Source of the DNA: Costus lasius
Lineage: Eukaryota > Streptophyta > Magnoliopsida > Zingiberales > Costaceae
Assembly: GCA_027563935.2 (NCBI GenBank)
Contig: CM050448.1
Coordinates: forward strand, 120,702,493-120,766,492
Length of the DNA stretch: 64,000 nucleotides
Reading direction: 5' to 3'
The notes under the pieces are model-generated. The model saw only the letters and a program-made list of their open reading frames with translations. It had not been told where the DNA came from and searched no databases. Each line of letters opens with the position of its first letter. Position 1 is the stretch's first letter. Positions 33,920-46,179 of this stretch are shown piece after piece. The position numbers and the translations under genes were made by a program.

Positions 33920-35879
33920 GGGCCGGTGAACTCGAGAAGAGGAGGAGACTGAACTGAGAGAAAAGGGACCACTAACTGAGAGCGGAATCAGAGGGGAAAT
34001 CCGGCGACGGGAACAGAGGTAAATTCGGTTGGCAAGGTTGAGAACGAACCTTGCCCAACCCTTCCCGTTCGCTCCCCACCCCCCCCCCTCCCCCCCCCCC
34101 CCTCCCGACGATGTTTTGGCAACTCTGGCGAAGGCCAGCGGCGGCCCTCGTCTGACGCGCTTCGGTGGTGTGGGCGGGTGGTATGAAGCGCACTCGACGC
34201 TGACTCTCTTTGGCGAGCTCCCGGTCTTCCCCTCCCACTGTCCCCTCTCTGCCGGGTAGTTCCAGTGAGCTTAGGGCAGAAGCCTCCGCCGAACAACGAG
34301 CTCGCCAGAACACGCGAGCCCTTCATCACGATCACCAATGTTGCGAGGAAGCGGGCTTCAAGCGGAGACGACGAGGCTCCCTTGTCTTGAACGAACGCCG
34401 AAAGCAATGACGGGGTGTTTGCTGGAAGGACGAGGTGCTCTCCCTCGCTCTGACGCGAAATCAATGAGCCTAAGCGAGTGTTCGAACACAGCATCGACAA
34501 TTGTCTCGGGGCGCGTACACTCACAGCGGGCACTCAATTTCGGACGCAGGCGGGTGTTGACCGAAATCGAGCGTTGACTCAGGAATTCGGACGCGAGTCT
34601 TGGGTGGATTTCAGGTTCGGATCCAGAGCCGAGGATCCAATCCGATTTAGGTGAATTTCCTTCCCCTTTTTCATTTGAATTATTGTTGACGTGGTTTTCG
34701 CTCTCTTCTCTCTTTCCTGAGCTAGACGAAGGGCCGAACCCTTCGTGGAGGCTGAGCGGCGTGCACAAGTGCTCCCTTGCTGGTCGGGGCATGAGGGAAG
34801 CGCGGCTTCCCTTGCTTGCAAAGCTTCCGCGCCACCCGGTTAGAGGGAAGAAGAGGGGGAGGCAGGCGGAACCGCAGGCGACGAGCTTCCTCCGCCTCCC
34901 CCATGCGATTCCGACGACGACGAGCATTTCCGACGATGGCAGCGTCGATGAAAGAGTTGTAAGTCGACGGCGAGTGTGCCGTCGACGTGAGGGAGCCTGA
35001 GTGAACGTGTAAGGGTTTATGTAGGTTCGATCTTGATCAAACCGAACGTAAATTTCCCTATCTCCTCCGGCTCCGGCGTATTTTGGTGTCTCCGACGAGT
35101 TCTCTCTGTTTTCCGGCCATCCCCTTCTTCACCATTTCCGCGACGAAGATGGCTGAGGCCGGACGCAGGGTCCGGCCTGCCGCACGCCTCTTCCCGTCCA
35201 CCAAATCACCTCCTCCGGCGGCGGCGGCGAACGAGCAGGCGGCGTTCGTGTGAGCCGCGTGAAGAAGACGCCTCGCGTGGCGTTCGTTCCGATGCAATGG
35301 CGTTGACTCAAGTCAACGAATTCGGTGCGGCGAAATTGGATTCGAAATCCAAATTCGATTTCGGACGAATTTTGGCACACAATTGGAGGCATGGTGCTGA
35401 CGTGGATGGGAGGATTAAACGGGGCGTGACAGCTAGTATGATGCTGTTTTCGTTGTGGGCCAACCCAAGGAGCGAATGGATTGGGCGGCGGCCCAATCTA
35501 CGCCACGACGCTAATTAATTTTCGTTAGGTGTGTGAGGCAAGCAACCTCAGCTTCTTCAGTGACTTCAGCGGAGACGTCGACGGCGTCAATATCGCCGAC
35601 TTTCCCAGCATTGTCGATGGCCTTTTTTCCGGCAGAGACGATGAATGAAATAGCATCGAGATTTGGCATCGAGGAAGAATGGGTGGCTGGGCTGGCTGGC
35701 TATCCAAGAAAGGAGACGTCGCCTCCGTCCTTAAAACACCGGGCGGACGTTATTAAAGTCAAAATTGGCTGCTGACCCAGTCAGCCGACTTTGACTGGAT
35801 TTGGATTCCAGTACAACGTGGGATTATGCATATTAATTATTATTATTATTTTTTAAGGTAAAACGCTATTATTATTTTT

Positions 35880-37555
35880 TGTTCACGCTACATCATCAAA
35901 AGAGAGTTAATTATATAAAAAATAGGTGGGATAATATGTTTATTAAGAATTTCCTTTTATTTTTCTCATATTTATTATCACATTAAAACTATAAAACCTT
36001 CAATTTAAAATTCTAACAATATAAAACATGCATGCAAATAGAAAGGAAACCATCTAATTAAATTATCTCATGAGATCTTATGTCGTTCATGTTGTGGGAA
36101 GTTTTGAATAATTAATTTTAACAAATAATTTTGCATGCATTTACATAATATTAATTTACAAAACAATTAAAGAAAAATTTAAGAAAAAAAAATCCGGAAG
36201 CACGATATTCTATTCTTAGGTGAAAGTTTCAAACTTTTGTGTGAGTTAATTTTAAACTGAACACCTAAGATACTCTTCTGCGAGACACGGCCATGGAGAA
36301 AATAATCAGAAAACCAAAGAACCAAAAAGAAATAAAGATAAAGAAGAGATTAGAGATTGTTATTCGCTCGCTCTCGGCCGAGACTTGCAGCCTTCTAATA
36401 GGCTGACATCAACGGCGAAAAGAAAATGTTAATGTTAACAAATGTTAACGTTTGTTAACATTAAATTCCATAATTAAGAAACAAAATGCTTTCCAATAAA
36501 AGCCAGAGAACGCTTTCCAATAAAGGCCAGAGACCAAATCATAAAACAATTGAATTAAATTCAAACTGAATTTGAATTTAATCCCTATCAATCGCCGAAA
36601 GCAATCGGCATTTCAAAACAAGGAATCGGTTGACATATGTTGACCGATTATTAAAGAAAAAAAAAGTAATTTTTTTTAATTTAATTCCAACAGTTCAAGA
36701 TACGATAGATTAAGGAAGATGCTTTAACAATTGTAAGAAAACCAATAAGCCATTTGAATATCTCCTCAGTTGCTTCCTCCCTCATTCCAATAAAAGCAGA
36801 GCATATTAACGTAGGTTGTGTTGAAGTGATGAAAGAAACTTGTAGATGTTCTTCTAATGTCGGCACATAATGTTTACTTGCCCATTTGTTTTCTTGGAGA
36901 TATCCTCTAGTTAAAGCTTTAATCTATCCACGTAGCAAAAAAACAAAAATAACAGATCAAGTATTTTCTTCGTTCACTATTCAAATCTACTAAAGGTTCA
37001 CTACAAATATTTGCTTATACAAGGATGATTTAGAAAGTTAGCACAATGATTTACCATTTCCTTGAGGTAAAACATGCGATTCTTCTCATTTGGTTTCAAC
37101 ATATCATCTATTTGGTCAAAGGTGTTATTAAGCATGAGATAAAAATGCTTCATATACTCTGGAAGCTCATTCACATCCCACCTATGCATATTTAACATCA
37201 TATAAAGTTGATAGTATCAATAAAATTCATAATATTATTAACAATTAAGCTACATATATTTAAACAAGTGAGGGCAATGTGAACCTTTCAATTGCTTGGG
37301 TGAGCAGCTCACTCTCCTCCAATGTGCTGTAGAGATCATAAATATCATCGAGGAATGTAACAATAGAAGTGACTCTTGAACTTATTAGTACGCATGGGAA
37401 AATTTTGGTTCCTAGCTTACGCCAAGGCTCCAATAATAGCACTCTACTACTTGATCCCGTGCAAATTCAAAATTTTTGATGGGGGCTACACGTTCATTCC
37501 ACCAACTTCATGACAAGATGGAAATCAAAATAGAGTTTTTTAGAATTACAAATAT
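35880..37555 (-). pseudogene. TPS pseudogene (exons 4-6) with LTR insertion
   Basis: Contains TPS exon 4 (about 37285-37507), exon 5 (37055-37190) and exon 6 (36698-36923). Exon 4 has a premature stop after SLGVS and an RDR-to-RDQ change. Exon 5 lacks a few codons (RWDVNELPEY). Exon 6 has GMREE for GMGEE and is split by a 603-bp solo LTR. Exon 7 is cut off at about 35885 and exons 1-3 are absent. The right side ends in intron 3 at a copia insertion. Non-functional. Confidence 0.85.
36090..36692 (-). mobile_element. Solo LTR in TPS exon 6
   Basis: 603 bp, TGTTGTGGG...CCAACA, with a 5-bp duplication, GTTCA (36085-36089 and 36693-36697). Internal text resembles the LTRs of the copia element next door. 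It is left by LTR-LTR recombination. Minus orientation is inferred from that similarity. Confidence 0.85.
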
Positions 37556-38016
37556 TGTTAGAACGAGGGTAGATTAAACTATTTCTGTATAATCAACAAA
37601 AATAACAAAGTAAATAACAAGAACGAAACCTGCTGTCCTTAGGTGACTTTTTGGGCCCTCGTGTGAGCAAACTCCAGAGAGATCACCCAGGATACAACCA
37701 AGACTCTTCTCCTGCGGATCACGACCGTGGAGGAGTTGATCGGCTTCCTTTCGGCGTTGAGCAACAAAGAATAAGAAGGAAAATTTTAATTGGGAGGCAT
37801 GTTGGCTTTTTAGTAGCTACACACCAATATGTTTCTACCAAGAAGTCAGACACCTATTTATAGGCTAAACCATCAGGGTAAAAACCGTTGGATTAATTTG
37901 GATGGCCACAAGGCATTTCCCACTAATAACAGTTTTAATTAATAAAATATTTAATATAGACCGGGTAAAAGAAATAAATAAATATTTTTAAATGTTTTTT
38001 TTAATTTTATCCAACA
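37556..38016 (-). repeat. 3' LTR of the copia element
   Basis: 461 bp, TGTTAGAACG...CCAACA. It carries about 80 bp (around 37700-37780) that the partner LTR has lost. Confidence 0.85.
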
Positions 38017-41000
38017 GTCCCCCACCAAATTAAAAAAAAAATTTGAATCTAATTGAAAAGGATTTAATTTAAAATGCTGCTCATTGCTTATATTATTCGG
38101 TAAGTAAAGTACACTTAAAGGCATATCCTTTACTTAGTAAAATTATTTCCATCTGAAGGAAAGATAGTGAATTAGTCTTGAACTACTTCCCTTTGACCCA
38201 AACTTCAATAATTTTACACATAATACAGGAGATAACCAATCGCGGTGTTGCGCATTTTTGGCTGTGCGCATGTATCATTCATGAGAGCTTCTAAGGGTTG
38301 TCTATGTCCTCAGCTGCGGCCGTATATAGACTCTCTCATATAGGAAGTTCCTTGCAAGGGATGAGTGTAGAGGCTCATCTCATGGTAATTAACCACTTTG
38401 GGAAGTTTTCCTTTCCTCTACAATATAAGTACAAATCTATCCTCAGGAATGGGAGTGTAGAGTATCAACTCTATCACATAAAATTTTATACACCATAGTG
38501 TTTTATAATTTTTTTTTATTTTTCAAAGAGCGTATTGGCCAGTCAATCAGCTTGTTATTACCACATTGAACCTCCTTCAAGGGATCTCCTATCATAGAGG
38601 TTGGGTTCCCACTACTGAATGGCCTATTTACAGACTAATTCTCATTCCTCTCGATACTTCTAGAATCTTGGTCCTAGGCAAGCCTTTGGTCAAGCCATTG
38701 GCTAGGTTGTGCTCAGTCTTTAAAAAAGAAAGAGCTACAACTCCATGCGAGTCCAGCCATCTAATAGACTTTTGTCTAATTTTAATGTGGCGACTCATTT
38801 TCACATTTATTAGTTTCTTCTTACAAAATGCTATTGCGGCTTGAGAGTCGCAATGAATAGAAATATGAGCTAAAGGAGCAGAAGAAAATAGAAGTGAAGA
38901 AACTAATTCTTTAAGTCATTCGGCTTCAAAAACATGTGGCATCCAAAGCCATATGAGCTAGTACCTTTAAGGTATTTGAATATTTTATTTAAGGCATTCC
39001 AATGTGTTTGACTAGGATTACAGGTGTATCTACTTAATCTGGAAACAACATATGCTATGTCTGGTCTAGTTCTATTTGAAAGATATAGAAGTGATCCTAT
39101 ACAGTGAACATATTTTTCTTGATCTACAGATTTGCCATTATTCTTTTTCAGTATGACATTAGGATCATAAGGATTAGAAAGAGAAGAACAATTACTAAAA
39201 CCAAACTTTTATAGAAATTTATTAGTGTAATGTGATTGAGACCAGGTCAAGGAATCTGAAAATGTTACAATCTAAGGAATAACCAACAAAGAGAGCATCT
39301 ATTATTTTAGGACCTAGTTTCTCTTTTAGGTTCAGGAATATTAACTTTAGCAAGGCACCCCCACATTCGAAGGAAATTAAGCCTTGGCTTATGACTCTTC
39401 CATAGTTCATAAGGGGTGATATCCTTATCTTTCAAAGGGATTCTAATAAGAATGAAGCATGAAGATAGCAATGCTTCTCCCTAAAGATTTGAGGTACACC
39501 TGAACTCAGCATCATGGAGTTAACCATATCTAGGAGAGTTCTATTTTTCCTTTCTGCCACACCATTTGACTGTGGTGAATAAGGAGGTGTTATGAGGTGG
39601 ATTATATCATGTTCTTGACAAAAGGATGTAAAATCATTAAACATGTATTCTCCTCCTCTATCAGATCTAATTATTTTTATCTTTTTATCTTGTTGATTTT
39701 CAACTTCAGCTTTGAAGATTTTAAACTTATTTAAAACTTTATCTTTAGTTTTAAGCAGATAAGACTTAAGAGTAACAATATCTTGAACAATTATCAATGA
39801 AAGTTATAAAATATTTATTACCTCCTCTTGTTAAGGTTGAAGTTGAATCACAAACATCACTATGAATTAATTCTAGGATTTGTGAATTTCTAGATTCAAC
39901 TGTTTTAAAGGATTTTCTAGGTTGTTTAGCCTTAGCACAAAATTCACATTTTGGACTTACTTTAAAATTTATTTTAGGAATTAATTCTAAAATTACCATT
40001 TTGATGATAGATTTATAATTAACATGACCAAGTCTGCCATACCAATAATCATTCATTTCAGAATTTAGTATAACAGAGGATGAAGAAAAAGGAATGTTTA
40101 TAAGATTGAAAAAGGATTACATTTATTTTGAAGAGTCATTCACAAATAAATCCTTTACATATGAAGTTGTCTTTTTTTAGTAATGACAACTTTATTTGCT
40201 TCTAAAACAACTTTATATCCTAACCGAACAAGAAGTGATCCACGAATGAGATTTTTCTTCACATCTGGAACTAGCAGAACATTGCTGAGAAGTAACGTCT
40301 TTCCGGTAGTAAACTTCAAGTTGACGTTTCCATGTCCTAACACATTCACAGATGTTCCATTTCTCATTACAACACTTCCTCCACTTGTGTTTTGAAAGGA
40401 AGTGAAATATTTTTTATTTGTGCAAATATGAACATTAGCTCTAGAGTCAAGCTACCATTCAGAATCATGGTGGACTAAATTGACAGATGGAGCAAAGGAA
40501 ACTGACCTAATAGTGTTTGTGAAAGGTTTACCCTCAACTATACTTACTTGAGGTTTAGGATTAACTCCTTTTTTCTTATTTTGAACCTTATCAGTTAGAT
40601 TTATTCTAGGATTAGGAATATCCTTATGAAATAGTTTCCTTAATATAAGAGTTATTGTTGAAGTGAACCGTTTACATGTTATGGCAAAAGAATTCAATAT
40701 GGCTAGAATCATAAGAAATGCTGTAAATAAAAGTTTACACATGCTGTTCTACTTTTAACAAAACAGTAGGAACTATTATAAATATAATACTAGCAGATAT
40801 TGTTCTACTTTAAAGAAGCAGTTAAGAATTATAATGATGCTAGCAGATCAAAAATTTTGAAGAGCATGAGAATGAAATTTTATAGCATGCAATTCTAAAG
40901 AATGATTTAATTTTTTTTAAAAAAAAACTAAAATCTAATAATATGCAATTCTATCACGAGGAGAAAAGAAATATACTATTGGTTTTGATTTTTTTTTTCA

Positions 41001-41848
41001 CACAGCCGCTTGCGGCTGAAATCATATATATATATATATTTTAAATCAGAAACACAACGCAACTTCTCTGCACGTCGACGTCACCCAAGCGAACGCGTCA
41101 GCCGAATTGCCAAAATCCTCTGCATCAACGTCACGCACGTGCTTGCATGACGTCACCGACTCGGGTGAACGGAGGAAACGGAGGCGGATGCTTGCAATGT
41201 GGATCCGGGTGATAAAGCAAATGGATCGAAGACAAGCGGATCCGCGCGGTTAGGCGAACGAAGCGGATCCGGGCGGGCAGTCAACTGACTGAAATCGCCG
41301 CGGCGAAAAACCCTTCCGCCGCCTCTTCTTCCCTTTCGTTGCTTCGAAACCAGACGTTGCCGCTTGTATCGAGCGTTCGACGACGTCTAGCCGTCAGCGA
41401 GGGCAAACCGGGCTGAAAGAGGGCGCAACCGAAGCTTTCGCCAGGGCGAAGGAAAACCTTCGTCTGCTACTGCTCGTGACGACGATCTTTGTAGCCTAAT
41501 TGTCCTGCCACCGCAGACGTGTCGGTGACGAGGTTAGCAACGATCGGGAGGCGACGGATGGATCAGGACGGCAGCGAGGGTTAAAACCCTATTTTCTCTT
41601 CCGCCGACGGAGGCGACGCAACAGTTAGCGTTTTGTTTTTTGTTTGTTTTTTTTTATTGAAATAGTAATGAAGGGGAAAATAGGTTTAAACAGTAAGGGA
41701 AAAAATTCGTAATGATATTTTGAAACAGAATCAAAATACGTTTGTTTAACCTAATGCAATCTAAATTTTAGAACAATAGAACAATAGAAATAAACAGATG
41801 TTGATCAAGAAATAATTTAATCTAAACTATCAGAAATTCACCTAAGAT

Positions 41849-42251
41849 TGTTAGCACGAGAGTAGATTAAACTATTTCTATATAATCAACAAAAATAACA
41901 AAGTAAATAACAAGAACGAAAGAACCTGGAGGCGTGGAGAAACATGCTGTCCTTAGGTGAATTTCTGGACCCTCGTGTGAGCAAACTCAGAGAGATCACC
42001 CAAGATACAACCAAAACTTTTAATTGGGAGAAGCGTTGGCTTTTTGAGTAGCTACACACCAATGTGTTTCTACCAAGAGGTCAGACACCTATTTATAGGC
42101 TAAACCATTAGGGTAAAAATTGTCGGATTAAATTGGATGGCCACAAGGCATTTGCCACTAATAACAGTTTTAATTAATAAAATATTTAATATAGACCAGG
42201 TAAAACAAACAAATAAATATTTTTAAATATTTTTTTTAATTTTATCCAACA
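41849..42251 (-). repeat. 5' LTR of the copia element
   Basis: 403 bp, TGTTAGCACG...CCAACA. It matches 37556-38016 apart from one deletion and a short extra 'ggaggcgtgg' stretch. Confidence 0.85.
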
Positions 42252-42908
42252 AATATTATATTAATTGAAACTATATGAAAGGTAACGAATTCCGAATGAG
42301 AATGACGGATCGCAGCAACGTACAAGGTCGACGGTCTCGTTCTTAATGTCCTCTAAGGAAACAATTCCGGCGCCACTATTCTCCGCAGCCATCCCTCGAC
42401 TGTGTGTCTATTCCCACTGTGTGCCACGGCACTTCTGGCTCTCTGTTATTGTCGCCGCTGGTTTTGGCTTCTTCTTCCTGCTTCAGCGCTGCTAGGAATG
42501 GATGAAGGCGATTGAGAACGGAAGGGGACCTTGCCTTTGTTCGAAATTGGATCACCACAATCTCACAAGCACACAAACACACAGCCTTCCCAAGGCTCGG
42601 CAAGATTCGATTGATTTGGTAGAAGAAGTACAAAGATATTTATAGGGAGAGATTATAATTTTTCATGTTCATAAATTAATTAAAATATTAATAACAAAAT
42701 CTAAACGAGGCGTCGGATGCATTCATCCAATGTGTTACTTGCTTGAGAATAATGCGGCGGTTTAATTGATGCTTCTTTCAATGTATCTCAAGTTTACCAT
42801 TTAACATGCCTTTTATAGCTGCATGGATGGAAGGTAAGGCTACTTTGACCCTGCGATATCGCTAACCGCTCGGCTACCACTCTCGCTCCAGAAAAATTGA
42901 CACCTTTC
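42252..42908 (-). pseudogene. Duplicated promoter, 5' UTR and exon 1 of the H+-ATPase
   Basis: Matches about 6815-7202 of the H+-ATPase gene: start of intron 1, exon 1 (42324-42392, 69 bp), 5' UTR and TATA region. Exon 1 differs only at synonymous sites and still encodes [20 protein letters not shown] plus VDL. No other exon is present. A solo LTR (42538-42806) interrupts the promoter, and two copia elements bound the fragment. It is a promoter/first-exon relic, not a gene, though it could still start transcripts. Confidence 0.88.
42538..42806. mobile_element. Solo LTR in the duplicated ATPase promoter
   Basis: 269 bp, TGTTCGAAAT...TTTAACA, with a 6-bp duplication, TGCCTT (42532-42537 and 42807-42812). 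The intact gene (near 7101) gives the empty site. The insertion point is at the edge of the TATA box. Confidence 0.8.
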
Positions 42909-44512
42909 TGAAAGAAACATCAACGAGAAGGAAACACGGTGGAAGAAACAATTGATTTTATATTTCTCTCTTTGTTTCGAAGCTGTACTTGTCCTCTGTT
43001 TATACAACGATTGTTGTTGTTTACAAGGTAACGAATATTCTATACAAGGTACATAACAGATATGTAAAGAAATAAATGGCTGAATTAATTTGCTTGATCG
43101 TCACGCTTCTCTTGATCTAGTAAGTTTCCATCGTTACTCTTATACTCCCCCACAAGCTTAGTGTTTGAAGGTAAAACATTGAGCTTGGATGTTAAGAGGA
43201 GATGTCCATGTTTGGTGAGCGGTTTGGTTAGCACATCGGCCAGCTGATCCGTCGAAGAAATAAAGGACACGGTGAGCTGCTTGGTGGCCACTCTCTCGCG
43301 GACAAAATGAAAGTAAATTTCAATATGTTTGGTGCGGGCGTGAAATACAGGATTGGCAACGAGATAAGTGGCACCAATGTTATCACACCAGAGAGTAGGA
43401 ACGGTGGGTGATGAGAGATTGAGCTCAGTAAGGAGAGACTGTATCCAAATTAGTTCAGCTGTGGCATTTCCAACTGCTTTGTATTCAGCCTCAGTGCTAG
43501 AGCGGGAGACCGTGGGTTGCTTTTTGGAATTCCAAGAGATGAGATTTTTACCGAGAAAGATGGCATATCCACTGGTGGAGCGACGATCGTCTGGAGAGCC
43601 AGCCCAGTCAACATCACTGTAAGCATGTAATTCAGTGGAAGAAGATTGATGAAGAAGAAGACCATGTAAGATTGTGCCTTTGAGATATCGAAGTATGCGC
43701 TTGACTAATTCCCAATGATGATGAGTAGGTGCATGCAGAAATTGACACGCACGATTGACCGCATATGTGATGTCTGGACGTGTGAGCGTGACATATTGAA
43801 GACCCCCAACAATGCTTCGATATAGGGTGGCATCCTCCAAGGGAGAGGATGAGGACACCGGTAAGTCAGTGGCGATAGGCGTGGAGATCGGCTTTGCACC
43901 ATCCATATGAGCGCGTTGCAGAAGGTCCAAAATGTACTTGCTTTGACTAAGATGACAACCATTAGGATGTTTGGCCAGTTCAATGCCAAGAAAAAAATGA
44001 GTAGCACCAAGGTCACGAATGGCGAATTCATTACCAAGAGCAAGTAATAAGTCATCAATCTGAGAAGAGTCGTTACCAGTGATAAGGATGTCGTCAACAT
44101 AGATGAGAATGTAAAGTTGAGAAGAGGAAGTGCAACGAAAGAATAACGACGTGTCTGTCTTAGAGCCAACAAAGCCCTGATTCTGAAGCCAGGTACCAAG
44201 CCGATGAAACCACATACGAGGAGCCTGCCGAAGACCATAGAGAGATTTCTGAAGATGGCAGACATGCGCAGGGTATTGGGGATGAGTAAATCCAGGGGGT
44301 TGTTCCATGAAGACCGTTTCTTGCAGATGCCCATGTAGAAAGGCATTGGAAACATCTAATTGCCAAACTGGCCAGTTGAAGGTAGTAGCGATTGCTAAGA
44401 GCAAGCGAACAGTGGTGATTTTGACAACAGGACTGAAGGTGTCATTGAAATCAATACCAGGGACCTATTGAAAGCCTTTAGCCACTAACCTTGCTTTGTA
44501 ACGGTACAGTGA
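42909..44512 (-). mobile_element. Ty1/copia element, 3' half
   Basis: Minus strand: reverse transcriptase and RNase H (44512 to 43085), a purine tract GTGGGGGAG (about 43145-43153) and a short LTR (about 42909-43144, ending CA) abutting the ATPase fragment. The 5' half is missing beyond 44512. Confidence 0.8.
43085..44404 (-). pseudogene. Copia reverse transcriptase-RNase H
   Basis: 439 open codons. The catalytic reverse transcriptase motif YVDD is present (LYILIYVDDILITG, about residues 98-111). The RNase H part is recognisable (SDVDWAGSPDDRRSTSGY, SSTEAEY). HIEIYFHF stands where HIEIDYHF is usual. The frame extends upstream of 44404 as RYKARLVAKGFQ but is cut by a TAG right after that Gln, and nothing further remains of pol. 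It is a non-autonomous fragment. Confidence 0.85.
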
Positions 44513-44860
44513 GGAAAAATTTTTTAGGGGCTCATGGTCGCCTAAAATTTTAGGCGCTCGTCATCACCACCGTTCATCCGTTTCTCAATCTCAAGGGACC
44601 TAAACGGTACAGTGAAATCATGCAAACTACCGTTAACATTCAGCCCCCTAACCCTGGTTTGCTAAACCCTACCATCAATTCTTCTCTTGCCGCACGCACC
44701 TTTCTCCTCATCCCTCTCACCTCCTGCCCGCAACTTTGTTCTCTGGAGAAACCCTCTCCGTTTTTGCTAAACCCTACCATCATTTCTTCTCTTGCTGCAC
44801 GCACCTTTCTCCTCATCCCCTAGAGAAACCCTCTCCGAGATATGCAAAGCTGCTTCACTA
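44513..44860. other. Short repeats, no gene seen
   Basis: About 44640-44720 and 44760-44825 are partial duplicates ('ttgctaaaccctaccatca', 'gcacgcacctttctcctcat'). Frames are short and low-complexity. Confidence 0.4.
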
Positions 44861-45647
44861 GGCTATGTATACTTGGATGGAAAATAGGAAGGGGCGGATG
44901 GATTAATCAATTTTCCATCGTTTACTTCGGCGGACGGATATTATTGAAAGGAAAATAGGATGGATAATGGAGTCTTTTTCCGCTGATTTATCATCTGCCC
45001 AAATCGGGCGGATAAACAAAACTCACGCGTCCTCATCGCCCTTCACAGCCGCTCGACACCGGAAAGCTTTGCCTATCGCTCCGGAAAGCTTTCCTCGTCA
45101 CCGGATTCGGTGTTCAAAGCATCGCCCACCCAACAGGCGGCTTTGGCTCATCTACGCTGGTGCCCTACTCCTCGCCCTGGCCTCCCTCCGCACCACCGCA
45201 GTCATCCTCCGCGGCGCTAACGCCTTCGGACGAAAGCGCAGCGAGGCAGCCCCAGAGGATCGCGATGGTTAGCTTTTCCGAGGAGGGCGATGGAGGCGCA
45301 CTACGGCGGAGGCGGTCATTCAAAGGAGTTAGGGCGGCGACCGAGGGGAACAAGCGGGCTTACGCGGCAGCGATGGGGTATAGGTACAGCCGCTCGCCAG
45401 CCAAACCCTCCGCCGCAGCCGCTCGCCGGCCAAGCCCTCTGCCACAGCCGCTCATCGGCCCGCCAAGCTCGCTGCTCGCCCGCTCCCTGGCTGGGCGAGC
45501 TCGATGCTTGTCGTCGCACGGATCTTTCTCGTTTACAGGAAACAGGTCACGTGTCTTTCACGTGATTCTATTTCCATCCTTCATGTTTTCCTTTCCTTTA
45601 TTTTTTCCCTTCCCTCTATTTTTCCGTCCGTGCAAGTATACATGGCC
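44861..45647. mobile_element. DNA transposon-like element with GC-rich cargo
   Basis: 787 bp with inverted ends GGCTATGTATACTTG and (reverse complement of the right end) GGCCATGTATACTTG, followed by looser similarity for about 20 bp. TA dinucleotides flank both ends. The GC-rich middle (about 45020-45540) has overlapping plus frames (44967-45272 with a hydrophobic LWLIYAGALLLALASL stretch; 45160 onward rich in Ser/Pro/Arg). It may be a captured host gene piece. Superfamily is unclear. Confidence 0.5.
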
Positions 45648-45779
45648 TAAGGGATTAATGTCCAGCCGGCCCTTAGCCAGACGAGATCTTCGAAGCTGCT
45701 GCGAGGTCGAACCAGTCGCCGAGCTCTTCGAAGCTGCTTCACCGAGCTCTTCTCTTGCAAAGCCCTAGCCGGATGAGAT

Positions 45780-46054
45780 CTCCCAACAGCCCTAGGTTAG
45801 TACCCATTCGGATTTCTACACATTATTACCTTTTCTCTTGCCGGCCCTACAACTTTCAATGAACGAGGTTTCAAATGTACTTATGATAAAACCTTTAAGA
45901 TTTTTTTAGTTTATTCATAATTTATCTGCTCTATAATTTGCACTTGTTTGTGTATGCTAGAAATGTATATATGGAATCCCAACAGCCCTAGGTTAGTACC
46001 CATTCGGATTTCTACACATTATTACCTTTTCTATTGCCGACCCTACAACTTTCA
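45780..46054. repeat. 80-bp direct duplication
   Basis: About 45785-45860 is repeated at 45976-46054 ('cccaacagccctaggttagt' onward), with three or so differences. The second copy runs into DNA that also lies upstream of the TPS gene at 56942 (compare 46054-46136 with 59698-59780). Confidence 0.75.
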
Positions 46055-46179
46055 AGACAAATCCAATAAGTCATTCTCCATTGACAAAATTGTAATACCA
46101 TGTGTTGAATTAATCCGATCCATCCATATATTTTAGGTCCTCTCCTAACTTTACAAATATGAAAAAAAAAATTAGCCTC

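Larger units (their letters stand above)
32160..35820. other. GC-rich region of unknown nature, split by a MITE
   Basis: 32160-32588 and 33490-35820 form one GC-rich region once the MITE is removed. It has a TATA-type promoter motif near 33912, a C-run at 34075-34106 and many overlapping open frames on both strands without known domains. A short minus frame at 35511-35669 (52 codons, starting MPNLDAISFIVSAGKKAIDN) has coding-like composition. The region may be an LTR plus leader of an unidentified retroelement or a captured host gene. I cannot decide. Confidence 0.4.
37556..42251 (-). mobile_element. Full-length but decayed Ty1/copia retrotransposon
   Basis: 4,696 bp with LTRs at 37556-38016 and 41849-42251 and a 5-bp duplication, AATAT (37551-37555 and 42252-42256). 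A GGTGGGGGAC purine tract lies next to the left LTR. Minus-strand coding traces in order are a protease-like region (40155-40367), a pre-integrase/integrase zinc region (39766-40056, CEFCAKAKQP), an integrase core (39432-39797, PYSPQSNGVAERKNRTLLD) and a reverse transcriptase/RNase H tail (about 38940-39200). Most of reverse transcriptase is deleted and the frames are broken. The leader at 41040-41620 is unusually GC-rich. Confidence 0.88.

Noticed and set aside
33972..35518. Several 100-190-codon frames on both strands
   Set aside because: GC-rich, mutually overlapping and crossing a C-run. No recognisable motif in any of them.
41040..41640. Possible separate GC-rich gene inside the copia element
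   Set aside because: No sustained frame. Position right after the 5' LTR fits a retrotransposon leader.
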